From Lewinella sp. LCG006 (GTDB lineage Bacteria > Bacteroidota > Bacteroidia > Chitinophagales > Saprospiraceae): a stretch of DNA of 64,000 nucleotides. Every line of letters begins with the position of its first letter. The stretch's first letter is position 1. The DNA is taken from assembly GCF_040784935.1 (NCBI RefSeq), contig NZ_CP160680.1:1665501-1729500 (forward strand). Direction: 5' to 3'. Under the pieces are notes generated by a model that searched no databases, was not told the DNA's origin, and worked only from the letters and a program-made list of their open reading frames with translations. Both the position numbers and the translations under genes were made by a program. Shown here piece after piece: positions 50,254-61,200 of this stretch.

Positions 50254-52037
50254 GTCTGTCCTGCTTTAGTAACCTGGTATAAAAATTTCTGCATATCCCA
50301 CGCGGCGGTTGGGCACCTTTCGGCACACAAGCCGCAATGCAAACAGACATCTTCGTCTTTGATCATTACGCGTTGGGTTGGGAGCGTTTCAGAAACATAA
50401 AGATCTTGCTCCAGATTAATCGCAGGAGCACTGAGCCGGAGGCGCAATTCTTCTTCTTCTCCATTGGTCGTAAACGTGATACAGGAGGTAGGGCAAATAT
50501 CCATACAAGCATCACATTCGATACAGCGGCTGGTATTGAAGACGGTTTGCACATCACAATTGAGGCAACGTTGGGCTTCCTTGTACCCAAGGCGAGTATC
50601 GAATCCCAATTCTACCTCTACCTTGCGATCGGACAGCGTTTTATCTTTGGCTTCATGAGGAACATCATAGCGTTCATCATCAGCCACGCTACTATCATAC
50701 ATCCATTCGTGGATGCCCATTTTCTGGCTCACCAAATTGGTGGTAGGAGCAGGCCGTTGGGTGCGAATATCCTCTCCCCGGCAAAAGAGGTCAATAGAAA
50801 TAGCAGCCTGGTGCCCGTGAGCTACAGCCGTAATTACATTTTCCGGACCAAATGCAGCATCGCCACCAAAGAAAACCTGTGGCAAGGTTGATTGGAAAGT
50901 GAGTCGATCTACCACCGGTAAATCCCATTTGCCTAACTCCAAGCCCAGATCGCGCTCAATCCAGGGAAAGGCATTGTCTTGACCGATAGCAATGATCACA
51001 TCATCTGCTTCAATAAAGGTGTCTGGTTCGCCCGTAGGGATCAGCTTTCGCTTGCCGCTCTCGTCATACTCGGCTTTTACATGACTGAAAATGACACCTT
51101 TCAGGCGACCATTTTCTACCACAAACTCCTTCGGCGGCATATTGTTAAGGATCGGAATATCTTCCCCCTGGGCGTCCTTGATTTCCCAGGCAGAGGCTTT
51201 CATATCATTGAAAGGGCTACGAACGACAACCTTTACCGATTCTCCTCCCAAACGACGAGAGGTACGGCAACAATCCATCGCCGTATTGCCACCGCCCAGC
51301 ACAATCACTTTTTTGCCAATGCTACTAATGTGCTCAAAGGCAACCCCGGCCAACCATTCTATCCCGATATGGATATTAGCGTCGGCTTCTTCACGGCCGG
51401 GTAATGGCAGATTGCGCCCTTGAGGAGCACCTGTTCCCACAAAAATCGCGTCATAATCCTTCGCCAGTATTTCGCGCAAGCTAGAAACATAGGTGTTGAA
51501 ATGCGTGTGAATACCCATGTCGAGGATGTAGTTGACCTCCTCTTCCAATACCGATTCCGGCAAACGGAAAGCAGGAATCTGCGTTCGCATCATCCCACCA
51601 CCTTTGTTCCATTCGTCATATAAGTGGATTTCATAACCCAATGGAGCCAAATCACGAGCCACCGTCAGGGAAGCAGGACCTCCGCCGATGAGGGCTATCT
51701 TTTTTCCGTTAGGAACAAAAGGGCCTTGCGGCATCAAGTGTTTGACTTCTCCCTTGTTATCCGCTGCCACGCGTTTGAGCCGACAAATAGCTACTGGTTC
51801 TTCCTCCTCTCCCTCCAAGCGGCCACGACGGCAAGCAGGTTCGCAGGGGCGATCACAGGTGCGCCCCAGAATACCCGGAAATACATTGGACTCCCAATTG
51901 ACCATGTAAGCCTCGGTGTATCGCTCGGCCGCAATCAGCCTGATATACTCCGGCACAGGGGTATGTGCAGGGCAAGCCTTTTGGCAATCAACAACCTTGT
52001 GGAAATACTCTGGATCTTGAATATTTGTTGGTTTCAC
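50232..52037 (-). CDS. GltD/NfnB-like NAD(P)-linked flavoprotein fused to a two-cluster ferredoxin domain
   Basis: A 601-residue protein with a GTG start (MKPTNIQDPEYFHKVVDCQK). Residues ~15-95 are the N-terminal iron-sulfur domain of the GltD family (CQKACPAHTPVPEYIRLI; GRTCDRPCEPACRRG). An FAD Rossmann fold (~110-260: KIALIGGGPASLTVARDL) and an NAD(P) Rossmann fold (KKVIVLGGGNTAMDCCR) follow. A C-terminal ferredoxin-like part has two 4Fe-4S motifs (CIECDACMDICPTSC; CLHCGLCAERCPTAAW). Glutamate synthase beta subunits lack this C-terminal domain. Its position as first gene before korA-korB suggests that it passes electrons from Kor-reduced ferredoxin to NAD(P)+, or the reverse; that coupling is inference. 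Confidence 0.88.
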   Translation of the reverse strand: MKPTNIQDPEYFHKVVDCQKACPAHTPVPEYIRLIAAERYTEAYMVNWESNVFPGILGRTCDRPCEPACRRGRLEGEEEEPVAICRLKRVAADNKGEVKHLMPQGPFVPNGKKIALIGGGPASLTVARDLAPLGYEIHLYDEWNKGGGMMRTQIPAFRLPESVLEEEVNYILDMGIHTHFNTYVSSLREILAKDYDAIFVGTGAPQGRNLPLPGREEADANIHIGIEWLAGVAFEHISSIGKKVIVLGGGNTAMDCCRTSRRLGGESVKVVVRSPFNDMKASAWEIKDAQGEDIPILNNMPPKEFVVENGRLKGVIFSHVKAEYDESGKRKLIPTGEPDTFIEADDVIIAIGQDNAFPWIERDLGLELGKWDLPVVDRLTFQSTLPQVFFGGDAAFGPENVITAVAHGHQAAISIDLFCRGEDIRTQRPAPTTNLVSQKMGIHEWMYDSSVADDERYDVPHEAKDKTLSDRKVEVELGFDTRLGYKEAQRCLNCDVQTVFNTSRCIECDACMDICPTSCITFTTNGEEEELRLRLSAPAINLEQDLYVSETLPTQRVMIKDEDVCLHCGLCAERCPTAAWDMQKFLYQVTKAGQTCSSLKA

Positions 52038-52381
52038 AAGCTATAACTTTTACTTACTCACACAAAGCGTATTCTTTTGCAATTACATAAAATTAACAAA
52101 TAGTAAACCGAATTTAAGTAAATACTAAAATTTTATTTTACAAAATGACTATTTATAAGAATTTTAAACAAAACAGATATAGCGATTATAAAGAGATGCG
52201 CAGACGATGGCATTGCCACTTGGAGTGGCTCCGTAGGAAGACCTATTGCAAGGATAGTAGAATAGTGAACGATTAGGAATCAATGGTCAACCTCGGTTAA
52301 GCCCGATGTTGGAAAATTTCATTAGCCATTTCCACTAGCGTTATCAAGTCCTACCTTCAGGGCGCGAAGCAGCCTGACCCC
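52038..52381. other. Intergenic region between uvrB and the kor operon
   Basis: This 344-bp gap precedes the kor operon start and follows the uvrB stop on the minus strand. The right half is less AT-rich and includes a small perfect hairpin GCCACT-TGG-AGTGGC (52215-52229). No ORF of note and no clear -7 box with correct spacing is visible. Confidence 0.5.
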
Positions 52382-54400
52382 TTAGGTCCGCTTCAATTGT
52401 TCTTTCATCGCAAAGACCTCATCACGATACTGGGCCGCAGAGATAAAATCCAGCTCTTTGGCGGCTTTCTTCATCATGCCTTCGGTGGCAGCGATGGCTT
52501 TTTCCAATTGATCTCTGGTCATGTAACCAATGATAGGATCGGCCGCCAGACTGGCTTTCTCTGGTTCGCGGTAAGCTTGTTCTACAGCGCGTACATCCAG
52601 GATAGACTGCTTTGCCAGAATTTCTTCCCTGCTCTTGCGCATCGTGGTGGGTACGATCCCGTGTTCTTCGTTATAGGCCATCTGGATCGTCCGGCGGCGG
52701 TTGGTTTCGTCGATGGTGCGTTGCATGGAGTCGGTTACCTTATCGGCATAAAAGATGACCAATCCATTCGAATTCCGGGCAGCACGCCCAGCGGTCTGGG
52801 TGAGGGAGCGTTCATTTCTGAGGAAACCTTCTTTGTCGGCATCAATGATTGCGACCAAGCTCACTTCCGGCAAGTCCAGTCCTTCCCGCAAGAGGTTAAC
52901 CCCTACTAGCACATCGAATTCTCCCAGGCGTAAATCCCGCAAAATTTCTACCCGTTCCATGGTATCTACCTCTGAATGGACGTAACGCACTTTGATGCGC
53001 AACTTCGTCAGGTATTTGGTCAGCTCCTCGGCCATTCTCTTGGTGAGCGTGGTTACCAGGGTTCGCTCATCACGCTTAATGCGTTCGTCTATTTCTTCCA
53101 GCAAGTCATCAATTTGGTTGATACTCGGGCGTACTTCTATCGGCGGGTCAATCAATCCCGTCGGACGAATAATTTGCTCTACAATCAGACCTCCAGTTTG
53201 CTCCAGCTCATATTCGGCGGGGGTTGCACTTACGTAAACCACCTGATTGATCAAGCTTTCAAATTCGTGAAAATTCAGCGGTCGGTTGTCCATTGCCGAA
53301 GGCAGGCGGAAGCCATAATTGACCAAACTCAGCTTGCGTGCGCGGTCGCCGCCAAACATACCTCGCACCTGGGGGAGGGTTACGTGGCTTTCGTCTACGA
53401 GCATCAGATAATCTTCTGGAAAATAGTCGAGCAGGCAGAAGGGGCGCGTCCCCGGTTTGCGCTGATCGAAGAATCGGGAATAGTTTTCTACACCGCTGCA
53501 GTAGCCCAGTTCTTTCATCATTTCCAGGTCGAAATTGGTGCGTTCGCTGATTCGCTTCGCTTCCAAAAGGCGGTTTTCCCGTTCAAAATATTTCTCTTGC
53601 AGATGCAGTTCATCCTGGATATCGCTGATGATGCCTTTGAGGCGTTCTTTGGGAGCGATGTAAAGGTTGGCAGGAAAAATAGCGGCGTGATCCAGGCGTT
53701 CAATACGCTTGCCGCTGGAGATTTCCAGTTTCTCAATACCCTCTATTTCATCACCAAAAAAAGTTACGCGGAAGCCGTATTCCACATAGGGCAAGTTGAT
53801 ATCCACCGTATCTCCTTTGACCCTGAAAGTTGCTCGCTTAAACTCTGTTTCCGTGCGGGAATACAAGCTATCGACCAAACTGTACAGGAAGCCATTCCGC
53901 GAAATCGTTTGTCCTACTTGAATCCGAATGATCCCACTTTTATAGTCTTCCGGATTCCCCATACCATAAATGCAACTTACCGAAGCCACGATGATAATGT
54001 CTCTTCGCCCGGAAAGTAAATTTGAGGTGGCACGCAGGCGAAGTTTATCTACCTCCTCATTGATCTGGAGGTCTTTTTCGATAAAAGTATCCGAAGTAGA
54101 AATATAGGCCTCCGGCTGGTAATAATCATAGTAGGAAACAAAATACTCCACCGCATTATCAGGAAAGAAGTCCCTAAACTCGCTGTACAACTGTGCCGTA
54201 AGGGTTTTGTTGTGCGTCAGGATAAGTGTAGGCCGGTTCGCTTTGGCAATCAAGTTTGCCATCGTAAAGGTTTTACCAGACCCAGTGACCCCAAGCAAAA
54301 CCTGTGCGGGTTCTCCAGACAACACACCATTTACCAATTGGTCAATCGCTTGGGGCTGATCACCCATCGGCTTAAAAGGGGAAACTAATTTGAAACTCAC
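52382..54400 (-). CDS. uvrB: Excinuclease ABC subunit B
   Basis: A 672-residue protein of normal UvrB length. The start is a GTG giving the canonical N-terminus MSFKLVSPFKPMGDQPQAI. It has Walker A LGVTGSGKTFTMANLI, the damage-sensing beta-hairpin region FVSYYDYYQPEAYI, helicase motif LMLVDESHVTLPQ, motifs V-VI LREGLDLPEVSLVAIIDAD and QTAGRAARNSNG, and a C-terminal UVR motif (~630-665). UvrB verifies DNA damage and recruits UvrC in nucleotide excision repair. It is a single-gene unit with its own promoter. Confidence 0.97.
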   Translation of the reverse strand: MSFKLVSPFKPMGDQPQAIDQLVNGVLSGEPAQVLLGVTGSGKTFTMANLIAKANRPTLILTHNKTLTAQLYSEFRDFFPDNAVEYFVSYYDYYQPEAYISTSDTFIEKDLQINEEVDKLRLRATSNLLSGRRDIIIVASVSCIYGMGNPEDYKSGIIRIQVGQTISRNGFLYSLVDSLYSRTETEFKRATFRVKGDTVDINLPYVEYGFRVTFFGDEIEGIEKLEISSGKRIERLDHAAIFPANLYIAPKERLKGIISDIQDELHLQEKYFERENRLLEAKRISERTNFDLEMMKELGYCSGVENYSRFFDQRKPGTRPFCLLDYFPEDYLMLVDESHVTLPQVRGMFGGDRARKLSLVNYGFRLPSAMDNRPLNFHEFESLINQVVYVSATPAEYELEQTGGLIVEQIIRPTGLIDPPIEVRPSINQIDDLLEEIDERIKRDERTLVTTLTKRMAEELTKYLTKLRIKVRYVHSEVDTMERVEILRDLRLGEFDVLVGVNLLREGLDLPEVSLVAIIDADKEGFLRNERSLTQTAGRAARNSNGLVIFYADKVTDSMQRTIDETNRRRTIQMAYNEEHGIVPTTMRKSREEILAKQSILDVRAVEQAYREPEKASLAADPIIGYMTRDQLEKAIAATEGMMKKAAKELDFISAAQYRDEVFAMKEQLKRT

Positions 54401-54432
54401 GCGAACTTTTTTTTATCAAAACTTCAACAAAA

Positions 54433-54440
54433 CAAACCTA
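54433..54440 (-). promoter_or_regulatory. -7 box of uvrB
   Basis: On the minus strand this reads TAGGTTTG, an exact TAnnTTTG match, 33 bp upstream of the GTG start. The region upstream of it is T-rich with no clear -33 at ideal spacing. Confidence 0.5.
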
Positions 54441-54556
54441 AAATTAACAAAAAAAGTTGCTTTTGGGAACCCTCTTTTACAAAAAAATGTTTTATTTTTA
54501 GTTATTCATAAACAGCTCATCTCGGCTGTTATTACTCACCTAAAAATCGCTCTCCT

Positions 54557-55162
54557 ATGCAGCAGCTTATTCAGGAAAAAGGGTTTCATTACCGTGCTTT
54601 TACCTTACGGGAAGATGACGTGCTCGTCCACCTGCGGGATTTTGAAAACGAGCGGGAATTCAGTGTTGATTATCTCGACCTGGGCCTTCAGGTGTACCGA
54701 AAAACGGAGCATCATTCCCGTGCGCTCCGATGGTTATCCGGAGGTGTCGCTACGCTCATGTTGATCGCCTTGATCGCTTCGGCCAGCGGGGTTGAATGGA
54801 TAGCTCCAGGCTGGGCTTTTGCTCTCGGAAGCGTGGCATTGCTGGCCTGTCTATGGACTTTCCTGCAACAAAAACCAGGGATGATTTACCTGATTGGTGG
54901 GGAACAAAAATTGGGCTTCCTCCAAGAACGGCCAAACGCCGACCAGGTAGAAGACTTTATCTCTGCCACTATTGATAGAATTAAGGAATGCTACCACCAA
55001 CAATACCTTCATCACTCCAATGACACAACGGATGAAGAACGTCGTTCGCGTATCCAATGGCTACACGAAATGAAGGCGATAACACGAGCAGAAAAGGATG
55101 TCTTGTTAGCCGAACTGGGGCCTCTACGTCAGCAACCTATTGGCTTTCAGAGAGCAACGTAA
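54557..55162 (+). CDS. Small two-TM membrane protein, unknown function
   Basis: A 201-residue protein. Residues 1-55 are a soluble beta-rich N-terminus (FHYRAFTLREDDVLVHLRDF), followed by two hydrophobic helices (~64-84 VATLMLIALIASAS and ~88-105 WAFALGSVALLACLW). Residues ~110-201 form a soluble helical C-terminus (FISATIDRIKECYHQQYLHH). The pattern suggests an inner-membrane protein with both ends on the cytoplasmic side. I recognise no family. It is divergent from uvrB and followed by a terminator. Confidence 0.75.
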   Translation: MQQLIQEKGFHYRAFTLREDDVLVHLRDFENEREFSVDYLDLGLQVYRKTEHHSRALRWLSGGVATLMLIALIASASGVEWIAPGWAFALGSVALLACLWTFLQQKPGMIYLIGGEQKLGFLQERPNADQVEDFISATIDRIKECYHQQYLHHSNDTTDEERRSRIQWLHEMKAITRAEKDVLLAELGPLRQQPIGFQRAT

Positions 55163-55205
55163 AGCGACAAGGTTAATTTTTATCAGCAAATAACTGACAA
55201 CTCAT

Positions 55206-55238
55206 AGCATCCATTTAGGAAAATCCTGAATGGATGCT
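55206..55238 (+). terminator. Terminator after the two-TM protein gene
   Basis: AGCATCCATT/AATGGATGCT plus AGGA/TCCT make a stem of about 15 bp with a 3-nt AAA loop, followed by TTATTTT. It lies 44 bp after the stop. Confidence 0.85.
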
Positions 55239-55295
55239 TTATTTTGGGGCCGATTATAAAATTGACCTTTCAACAGCTTTACTACACGTATATCT

Positions 55296-58200
55296 ATGCA
55301 ACGAATCTTACTCTTCTTTGTGCTATCGCTGATAGCATTCCACTCCTTTGCACAAAAAGACCAGCGACTAACGCGCGGTCTTTCGCCGGTAGAAAATCTT
55401 CCGATATTGCAGATGCCTCATCAGGACAATCAAGTCTTGATGAGTAATGAACTAGCTCGTCGAGGGCCCGGAGTAGCCCCCCGATACGCAACAAACATAG
55501 CAGTAGACATTACCCCCGCTACCCACGGACAATGGGAAACCACGCCCTACGGTAGCGTATGGCGTCTGCGCATCAAATCACAGGGAGCCTATTCTCTCAA
55601 TTTTGGGTTTACCCAATACACCATGCCGAGAGGAGGCAAGCTCGTGATGTACAGCCCCGATCAGGCACGCATCCAAGGCCCATTCACCCCGGCAGATAAC
55701 GAAGAACACGAGCAGTTGTGGACGCCGCTCATAGAAGGCGACGAACTCGTCATTGAAGTAACCGTACCCACTGCTTCCATAAACGAACTGTCCCTCAAGC
55801 TGGCTTACGTCAATCACGCATTTGAAAATTTCAGCGCACTCATTTCCGGCTCTTGTAACCTGGATGTGATCTGTGGTGCCGCCGACGGCTGGGGCATCGT
55901 AGATCCCCATCGGGATATTATTCAATCCGTTGCGGTAATTTCCACTGGTGGTGGCACCTTCTGTACCGGTTTCTTGGTCAACAATGTAGAAAATGATTGT
56001 ACACCATTTTTCATGACTGCCAACCACTGTGGCATCAATTCCGGCAATGCTCCTTCGCTGGTAACCTATTGGAATTACCAAAACAGTACCTGCCGCCAAC
56101 CCAATACTCCAGCCAGCGGTGGCCCTGGTGATGGCCAACTCAACGACTTCAATACCGGAGCGATCTTTCGAGCTTCCCGATCTCAATCCGACTTTGTCTT
56201 GGTAGAACTTGACGACCCTGTTTCACCGACCGCCAACGCCTATTTTGCTGGCTGGGATGCTCGCGGTGTAAGTATTAGCAGTGCAATCGGTATCCACCAT
56301 CCTCGTACTGACGAAAAGCGGATCAGTTTTGAAAACGACCCCACCCAATTCACGACCTACGGCAGCAGCACGCCTACCTCCAACTACACCCACGTAAGGG
56401 TCGTTGACTGGGACACTGGCACAACGGAAGGCGGCTCTTCAGGCTCTCCCCTTTTTGATCAAAACGAACGCGTTGTCGGGCAATTACACGGTGGTGGTGC
56501 TGCCTGTGGAAATAATCTATCCGACTGGTACGGTTCTTTTGCCATTTCCTGGGATGCAGGAGGCAGTGCCAGTTCCCGCCTACGCGACTGGCTAGATCCC
56601 AACAATACAGGTACCGAATTCATCAATGGGCGCTGGGCCAACGACTGTAGCTTCACCGTTTCCGGCACACCGGTAGAACAAACCATCTGCCAGCCCGATG
56701 TGGCCTTTTACGATATCACGGCCAGCACTGGCTTTAGTGGTTCGGCAAGCCTTAGCCTTGCTGGTTTGCCTTTCGGAACTTACGATTTCAGCCCTAGCAG
56801 TATTGATCCCGGTGAAACTTCTACCCTCAGTGTGGAGACCAGTAACCTTGACCCAGGCACCTACAATTTCACCGTCACCGCTAGCAACAATGGTGACGAT
56901 ATCGATATCGACCTTACTTTGATTGTTTTAGCAGGGAGTACCGATCCTCCAACCTTGCTGGACCCTGCGGATAACAGTACCGATATTTTCCCAAATCCTA
57001 TCCTCGTATGGGATGGTGATGACAGCGGGGCAACTACTTATACGGTGCAAATTTCGACCAACAGTAATTTCACCAACATTGTCGAAACGGGAAGCACTAC
57101 CGCAACCACCTACCAACCGACCAACGCCAACCAAGGTGCTACCCAGTACTACTGGCGGGTGAGAGCTAGCAATGACTGTGGCACCACGGGCTATTCCGAT
57201 ATATTTTCTTTTGTCACCCAAAACATCAGCTGCGTCACCTACAACTCAGATTTCTCCACAACAATCAGTGCCAACGGTACCCCGAGTATTGAAAACGACA
57301 TCTTTTTTGCGGAAGATTTTACCATTGCTTCCGTCGTAATTGGCTTGGAAATCACGCATTCCTACATTGGTGATTTAAGTGCCCAACTATTACCGGTTAG
57401 CGGAGGAGCTATCAATTTATTTAACCGACCAGGATTTCCTAATGACAACTTTGGCTGTTCCGAAGATAACCTTCACCTTTTCTTTAGTGATGATAGTCCC
57501 AACAGTCCTAGTGCTTTGGAAAACACGTGTAATCCTTCCGACACCGGGCCCAATAACCCTGGTCCGCCTTATGCTATCGAAGGCAGCTTCCAACCTATTG
57601 GCAACTTCAACGGCTTCATAGGCCAAAGCAGTTTCGGAACCTGGACGCTTCAAGTCAACGACAATGCCAGTGCCGATGGCGGTATCCTGGAGGAATGGTT
57701 CGTTACCGTTTGTTACGCTGTACCTAGTGAACCGCCGGTGTTAGTCACCAATCAAACACTTCAGGTCATCCACAACACGCAGGAAACGATCACCAACACC
57801 TACCTGGAAGCGGAAGACCAGGGAAGTGGCCCTGACGAAATTTACTACACGATTACCGACTTGCCTAACCAGGGCGTGCTGTTGCTAAACGGACAAGTAC
57901 TCAACTTAGGCGATAGCTTCACCCAGGAAGATATTGACAACGGCCTCGTGGCTTACGAACACGGAGGTGGTACAGTGCTATCCGACAACTTCGAGTTCGA
58001 CCTGAGTAATGCCGCAGGAATTAGCACTACAGGTAATGTTTTCTTTATTGAAATCATCATCAATCCATTGATGGCCAGCATTACCCAAACGGGGAATATC
58101 CTCTGCAACGGCGATGCGAACGGCGCCGTCAGTGCATTCGCAACGGGAGGTGTTGCTCCTTACCAATATGCCCTCAACGGTGGTGATTTACAAGCAGACA

Positions 58201-61200
58201 ATAACTTTACCGACCTTGCTGCTGGTAATTATTTCGTGACGATTGTTGATATGCTCGGTACTGAGATCAGCACGAATACCATTACCATTGGTCAGCCCAC
58301 CCAAGTGACGGCAACAACCAATGTCAGCGATGACCAAATTACGGTCAATGCCGCTGGAGGAACACCGGGATATACCTACCAATTAGAGAATGGCACGCCA
58401 CAAAGCAGCAACATTTTCTCCAATGTTCCCAACGGGACTTACACCATCACCGTTACGGATGCCAATGGCTGTAGCGCCGCTGTTACGGCTACGGTGGCCG
58501 TCAACAATATTATCCTTACCGCAGCTTTGGTGCAAGATATCAGTTGCCACGACGCTGACGATGCCATCATAACGGCGCTGGCTTCTGGCGGTACGCCGGC
58601 ATACCAATACCGTATCAATGGAGGAAGTTTCCAACTGGAGTCTACCTTCACCAACCTCGGCCCCGGGGCTTATACCATCGAAGTTCAAGACCAGGATGGG
58701 TTTACCCAAAGCAGTGTCACGATTAACGTTACCAATCCACCTTTACTTAGCCTTTCTGCTAGTGTTGTGGAGGATGAAGTTACGGCAAATGCAGCGGGAG
58801 GTACCCCTCCGTTGCGGTACCAACTGGATGGAGGGAGCCCGCAGAGTAGCCCCGTCTTTTCTGGACTCGACAATGGTAATTATTCCATCACGGTCATTGA
58901 TGACAATGATTGTACCGCAACGGTTAGCGTTACCGTAGCCGTCAACACCCTTGTTGTGAGTGCGACTTTGGTAAATGATATTACTTGTAACAATGCCAAT
59001 GACGGAAGCTTACAAGTAAATGTAAGCGGCGGCACCCCTGGCTTCCTGTACAGCCTCGATGGCGGGACCTACCAAAGCAGCCCCATTTTCAACGGGCTTG
59101 CTGCCGGAGGTTACACCGTCACCGTTTTGGACAGCGAAGGGTTTACCCAAACGACCAACAGCATTACCATCACCAACCCCGCAGCCATCAACGCTACCGC
59201 CATGGTAACCGACAACGTGATCACCGTAAACGCGACGGGCGGAACTGGGCAGCTTTTGTACCAACTCAACAATGGCACCTTGCAAAGCAACCCCGTCTTC
59301 ACCAATGTACCCAACGGACAGTACACCATCACCGTTTACGACGCCAATGATTGTACCACCACCCTCAGTGCTACCGTGGCGGTCAACACCCTCGTGGTGA
59401 ATGCTACTTTGGTCAGCGACATTACTTGTAACAACGCCAATGACGGAAGCCTACAGGTCAGCGTGAGCGGTGGCACCCCTGCATTCATGTACAGCATCGA
59501 TGGTGAAAACTACCAAAGCAGCCCTATTTTCAGCGGACTTGCCGGAGGAAGTTACACCGTCACCGTTTTGGACAGTGAAGGGTTTACCCAAACGACCAAC
59601 AGCATTACCATCACCAATCCCGCAGCCATCAACGCTACCGCCATGGTAACCGACGATGTGATCACTATAAACGCGACGGGCGGAACCGGGCAGCTTTTGT
59701 ACCAACTCAACAATGGCACCTTGCAAAGCAACCCCGTCTTCACCAATGTACCCAACGGACAGTACACCATCACCGTTTACGACGCCAATGATTGTACCAC
59801 CTCCCTCAGTGCTACCGTGGCGGTCAACACCCTCGTGGTGAGTGCGACTTTGGTCAGCGACATTACTTGTAACAACGCCAATGACGGAAGTCTACAGGTC
59901 AGCGTGAGCGGTGGCACCCCTGCATTCATGTACAGCCTCGACGGTGAAAATTACCAAAGCAGCCCCATTTTTAGTGGACTTGCTGCCGGAAGTTACACCG
60001 TCACCGTTTTGGACAGTGAAGGGTTTACCCAAACGACCAACAGCATTACCATCACCAATCCCGCAGCCATCAACGCTACCGCCATGGTAACCGACGATGT
60101 GATCACTGTAAACGCGACGGGCGGAACCGGGCAGCTTTTGTACCAACTCAACAATGGTACCCTGCAAAGCAACCCCGTTTTCACCAACGTACCCAACGGG
60201 CAGTACAACATCACCGTTTACGACGCCAATGATTGTACCACCTCCCTCAGTGCTACCGTGGCGGTCAACACTCTTGTGGTGAATGCTATCTTGATACGAA
60301 ACATGAGTTGTCACAACGTGAACGACGGGCGACTTATGGCCGAAGTTCAAGGTGGCACACCACCTTTCCAGTATAGTCTGGATGGGGAGAACTATCAAAA
60401 TGAAGCTTTGTTTACTGGCCTCAGTGCAGGCACTTACACCGTCACGGTGTTGGATGCCGAAGGGTTTACCCAAACCACCAACAGCATTACCATCACCAAC
60501 CCAACGGTCGTAAGCATGATGGTGATGGTGGATGGTTCTACCATTACCGTCACTGCTAGCGGCGGAACGGGCACCTTGATGTACAGTATCAACGGCCAGG
60601 ATTTCCAGACGGAAAACAGCTTTACCAATGTTCCTGACGGTATTTACCAGGTGAGTGTGCGCGACGAAAACGGTTGTGCGGTGGCCATGCAAGCCATTGT
60701 TGCTGTTAACGGCTTGCTCGCCAGCGTTCAGGTCGTCAACCAGGTAGCTTGCTTTGGCGACGCGGATGGTAGTCTGGTCGTTACTGCGAGCGGCGGCATT
60801 GCGCCTTACCAATACAGTCTGGATGGTGAAACCTTTACGGAAGAGAACACCTTCGGCAACCTTCCCGCTGGCGATTACCAGGTGACGGTAGCAGATGCCG
60901 CTGGGGCAATGTTTACCACAAATATTGTAACCATTGAGGAACCCAGTGCGCTCAACTTGGTTCTCAGCGTCATGACGGATAACATCAACGCTGAAGTAAC
61001 GGGCGGCACAGCTCCTTATGAATACAGCCTGAATGGGGGTGACTTCCAAACCTCATCTATCTTCCCTGACTTACCTCCGGGTGATTACCAAGTGACCGTT
61101 TTAGATGCCAATGATTGTGCTACGGAAGGATTTATCAGCATTCTGGTAGGTGTGTTTACCGCTGCTGACCCTAGTTTGAACCTCCAAGTCTACCCTAACC

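Noticed and set aside
52038-52381. Possible insertion-sequence remnant or small gene
   Set aside because: No inverted ends, no transposase-like translation and no frame of useful length; only a short hairpin is visible.
52976-54019. A 347-codon plus-strand frame antisense to uvrB
   Set aside because: uvrB on the other strand is complete and conserved; the antisense translation matches nothing recognisable.
58957-60279. Regular repeats considered as a CRISPR-like or satellite array
   Set aside because: The unit is 441 bp, in frame and translated into SprB-type domains; no short repeat-spacer pattern exists.
59892-61049. A 385-codon minus-strand frame antisense to the protease repeats, with several shorter antisense frames at 58383-59773
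   Set aside because: They mirror the repeat period of the plus-strand SprB-type coding sequence, have no signal or family motif, and arise from its regular codon use.
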